Origin: UBA6921 sp031370545
Lineage (GTDB): Bacteria > Pseudomonadota > Gammaproteobacteria > SG8-11
NCBI GenBank assembly: GCA_031370545.1
Contig: JANMQQ010000098.1
Span: forward strand, 1-15,919
Length of the DNA stretch: 15,919 nt
Direction of reading: 5' to 3'
The notes below the pieces were generated by a model that saw only the letters and a list, made by a program, of their open reading frames with translations, was not told where the DNA came from and made no database searches. Shown here piece after piece: positions 13,864 through 15,919 of this stretch. The first letter of the stretch is position 1. The number at the start of each line of letters is the position of its first letter. A program made the translations under genes and the position numbers.

Positions 13864-15886
13864 CAAAGACGAAGAAGACCTGGCGCAGGTTTACGGCAAT
13901 CAAGACTTTGTCAGCCTCGCGACCGGGAGCCGTCAACCGGTTGCGCGCGCGCCCGCAGCGGCGACCGTCATTACCGCGCAGGATATCGAGGCGATCGGCG
14001 CCACTGACCTGGATCAGGTGCTGGAGACGGTGCCTGGGTTACACGTTTCATATTCCCCCATTGCCTACAATCCTCTTTACATTATTCGCGGCATCTACAG
14101 CCAATATAATCCGCAGGTTTTGATGATGATCAACAGTATTCCGGTCACCGATATGTATTTCGGCGACCGGAGTCAGGGTTGGGGTGGCATGCCGGTGGGG
14201 AATATCGCACGCATCGAAGTGATTCGTGGTCCTGGCTCGGCCTTGTACGGCGCCGATGCCTTTGCTGGTGTCGTTAATATCGTCACGAAGACGGCGGCCG
14301 ATATCAACGGCGGCGAGGCAGGGATGCGCGCAGGCAGCTTCAAGACTAAAGATGCCTGGGTGCTGCATGGCAAGCAGGGGGAGTGGCAGAGTGCATTTTC
14401 CTTGGAGTTACATTCCACCAAGGGTCAGCAGCGGAATGTCGATGCCGATGCCCAAACCTTTCTGGATTCCCTGTACGGAACCAATGCTTCACAGGCGCCG
14501 GGAGCAGTTAACACACAGCGTGATGCGCTTAATCTGCGTCTTGACCTGGCACATGGTGACTGGCGTGGGCGTATGGGTTACCAAGGGCGGCACAATGTTG
14601 GGACTGGCGCCGGAGTGGCACAGGCGTTGGACCCGCAGGGAACGATCAACAGCGACCGCTACAACGCCGATTTGACTTACGACAATCCCAAGTATTCCGA
14701 GTATTGGGGCGTTACCACCCAGCTCAGTTATTTCGAAACGCGCCTGAAAACAGACCTGATAGCGTTTCCATCAGGTGCCTTCGGCAATGTTTTTCCGGAA
14801 GGCTTGACCGGCGGGCCCGGGCGAGCGGAACGGCACTTTCGTTTAGGCGGTTCCGCCCTATATTCCGGATTGATTCAGCAAAAGCTGCGCCTCGGGGCGG
14901 GTGCTGACTTCGTTGACATCTATAAGATCAGAGAAACCAAGAATTTTTATGCTACCACCGGCCCCGTTCCAGTTCCTTTTCCCGGCTCACCGCCGCCAGT
15001 CCGCGACGTATCCGGAGACCCGAGTCTGGCCTACATCCAGCCGCACGACCGCACCGTGTATTACGGGTTTATTCAGGATGAGTGGGCATTTGCGTCCGAC
15101 TGGGAACTCACCGCCGGTGTGCGCTACGACCACTACTCCGATTTTGGCAATACCTGGAACCCGCGCCTGGCGCTGGTCTGGCAAACCTCCTACAACCTGA
15201 CCAGTAAATTGCTGTTGGGCCGGGCGTTTCGTGCGCCAGCATTTGCAGAGTTGTACAACATCAATAATCCGGTCGCGTTAGGCAATCCCAACCTGGATCC
15301 GGAAACCATCGATACGCTGGAGGTGGCCTGGGATTACCGTCTGACTTCCACAGTGCAGACCGGTCTCAATCTCTTCTACTACACGATGCGCGACATCATC
15401 CGCTTTGTGCCGGACCCGGCGGCAACCACCTCCACGGCGCAGAACACCAGCAGTCAGACCGGGTATGGCTTGGAATGGACCGCCAGTTGGAAAGTTGCCG
15501 ACGCGCTACGTTTAAGCGGCAACTATGCGTACCAGCAAAATACCGACAAATTGACCGATCAAGATGCGGGTCATGCGCCGCATCATCAGCTTTATCTGCG
15601 CGGCGATTGGGCTTTTCTGCCGGACTGGAATTTCAATACCCAGCTCAAGCGGGTCGCGCAACGTGACCGTGCTGCGGGTGATTCGCGCCCACAGATCGAC
15701 GACTACACAAGTGTCGACGTAACGATCCGGCGCAAGCACCTGTGGGGCGCTTGGGACATCGCGGCAAGCGTGCGCAATGTGTTCAACGCCGATGCGCGCG
15801 AGCCGTCTCCGGCGCCGGGATTTATCCGCAACGATCTGCCCTTGCCGGGGCGCAATTATTTTCTGGAGCTAAGTTACCGGTATTGA
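13793..15886 (+). CDS. TonB-dependent outer-membrane receptor
   Basis: 697 aa, with ATG 13793 preceded by AAAGAG at 6 nt. A signal peptide is clear: MVIFLRYCCAVCVFAVALNAVA, with likely cleavage after AVA. The plug domain (about 55-165) has the canonical ATVITAQDIEAIG, DQVLETVPGLHV, IIRGIY, IPVTDMYFG, IARIEVIRGPGSALYGADAF and VVNIVTKT segments. The rest is a 22-strand-type barrel with the late conserved LLGRAFRAPAFAELYN (near 475-490) and a terminal aromatic LSYRY for Bam recognition. Length is normal. It imports a siderophore, cobalamin or other large nutrient with TonB energy; the ligand cannot be told from sequence. No Fur box is recognised in the leader. A decayed paralogue lies immediately upstream. 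Confidence 0.95.
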   Translation: MVIFLRYCCAVCVFAVALNAVAQPKDEEDLAQVYGNQDFVSLATGSRQPVARAPAAATVITAQDIEAIGATDLDQVLETVPGLHVSYSPIAYNPLYIIRGIYSQYNPQVLMMINSIPVTDMYFGDRSQGWGGMPVGNIARIEVIRGPGSALYGADAFAGVVNIVTKTAADINGGEAGMRAGSFKTKDAWVLHGKQGEWQSAFSLELHSTKGQQRNVDADAQTFLDSLYGTNASQAPGAVNTQRDALNLRLDLAHGDWRGRMGYQGRHNVGTGAGVAQALDPQGTINSDRYNADLTYDNPKYSEYWGVTTQLSYFETRLKTDLIAFPSGAFGNVFPEGLTGGPGRAERHFRLGGSALYSGLIQQKLRLGAGADFVDIYKIRETKNFYATTGPVPVPFPGSPPPVRDVSGDPSLAYIQPHDRTVYYGFIQDEWAFASDWELTAGVRYDHYSDFGNTWNPRLALVWQTSYNLTSKLLLGRAFRAPAFAELYNINNPVALGNPNLDPETIDTLEVAWDYRLTSTVQTGLNLFYYTMRDIIRFVPDPAATTSTAQNTSSQTGYGLEWTASWKVADALRLSGNYAYQQNTDKLTDQDAGHAPHHQLYLRGDWAFLPDWNFNTQLKRVAQRDRAAGDSRPQIDDYTSVDVTIRRKHLWGAWDIAASVRNVFNADAREPSPAPGFIRNDLPLPGRNYFLELSYRY

Positions 15887-15919
15887 TCTGAAGCGCCCAG
15901 CCAGCCGGGGTGATTTGAG

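Noticed and set aside
13793..14230. Fur box before the intact TonB receptor
   Set aside because: I found no sequence near the GATAATGATAATCATTATC consensus in 13721-13792, so iron control is not claimed.

Overview
The window reads as chromosomal DNA of a motile proteobacterium, most likely beta- or gammaproteobacterial. The reasons are moderately high GC, short intergenic gaps, ATGA-type overlaps, a TonB-dependent receptor (hence an outer membrane), and a chemotaxis adaptation set with CheD followed by an HsbA/HsbR-like signalling pair. I cannot name the genus from the sequence alone.

Region 1 (1-6869, + strand) is a compact signalling block. The 3' end of an outer-membrane beta-barrel gene overlaps cheR by 4 bp. 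Then come cheD, cheB, a short methyl-accepting protein with no periplasmic sensor domain, a single-domain STAS protein and a three-domain regulator (receiver, PP2C/SpoIIE-type phosphatase, HATPase). CheR, CheB and CheD adjust receptor methylation and amidation. The STAS protein and the regulator look like a partner-switching pair of the HsbA/HsbR type. No cheA, cheW or cheY lies inside the window.

Region 2 (7090-10615, + strand) is a three-gene operon: an acetolactate-synthase-like thiamine-diphosphate enzyme, then two adjacent short, divergent citrate-synthase-fold proteins that overlap by ATGA. Each of the two has lost some of the usual catalytic histidines. Together they may form one composite enzyme acting on the product of the first gene; the pathway is unknown to me.

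Region 3 (about 10669-13720) is an inserted accessory module on the minus strand: a PoNe-like DNase toxin, its PoNi-like (DUF1910/DUF1911) immunity protein, and a second, Imm49-like immunity protein. It lies inside the wreck of a TonB-receptor gene. The leader and signal-peptide part of that gene is at 10669-10813 and a decayed plug fragment is at 13578-13720.

Region 4 (13721-15886, + strand) is an intact TonB-dependent receptor whose leader and 5' end are repeated at 10669-10813. Region 3 therefore looks like a tandem copy of this receptor gene that was interrupted and eroded. No tRNA, rRNA, CRISPR array, integrase or complete insertion sequence is visible.
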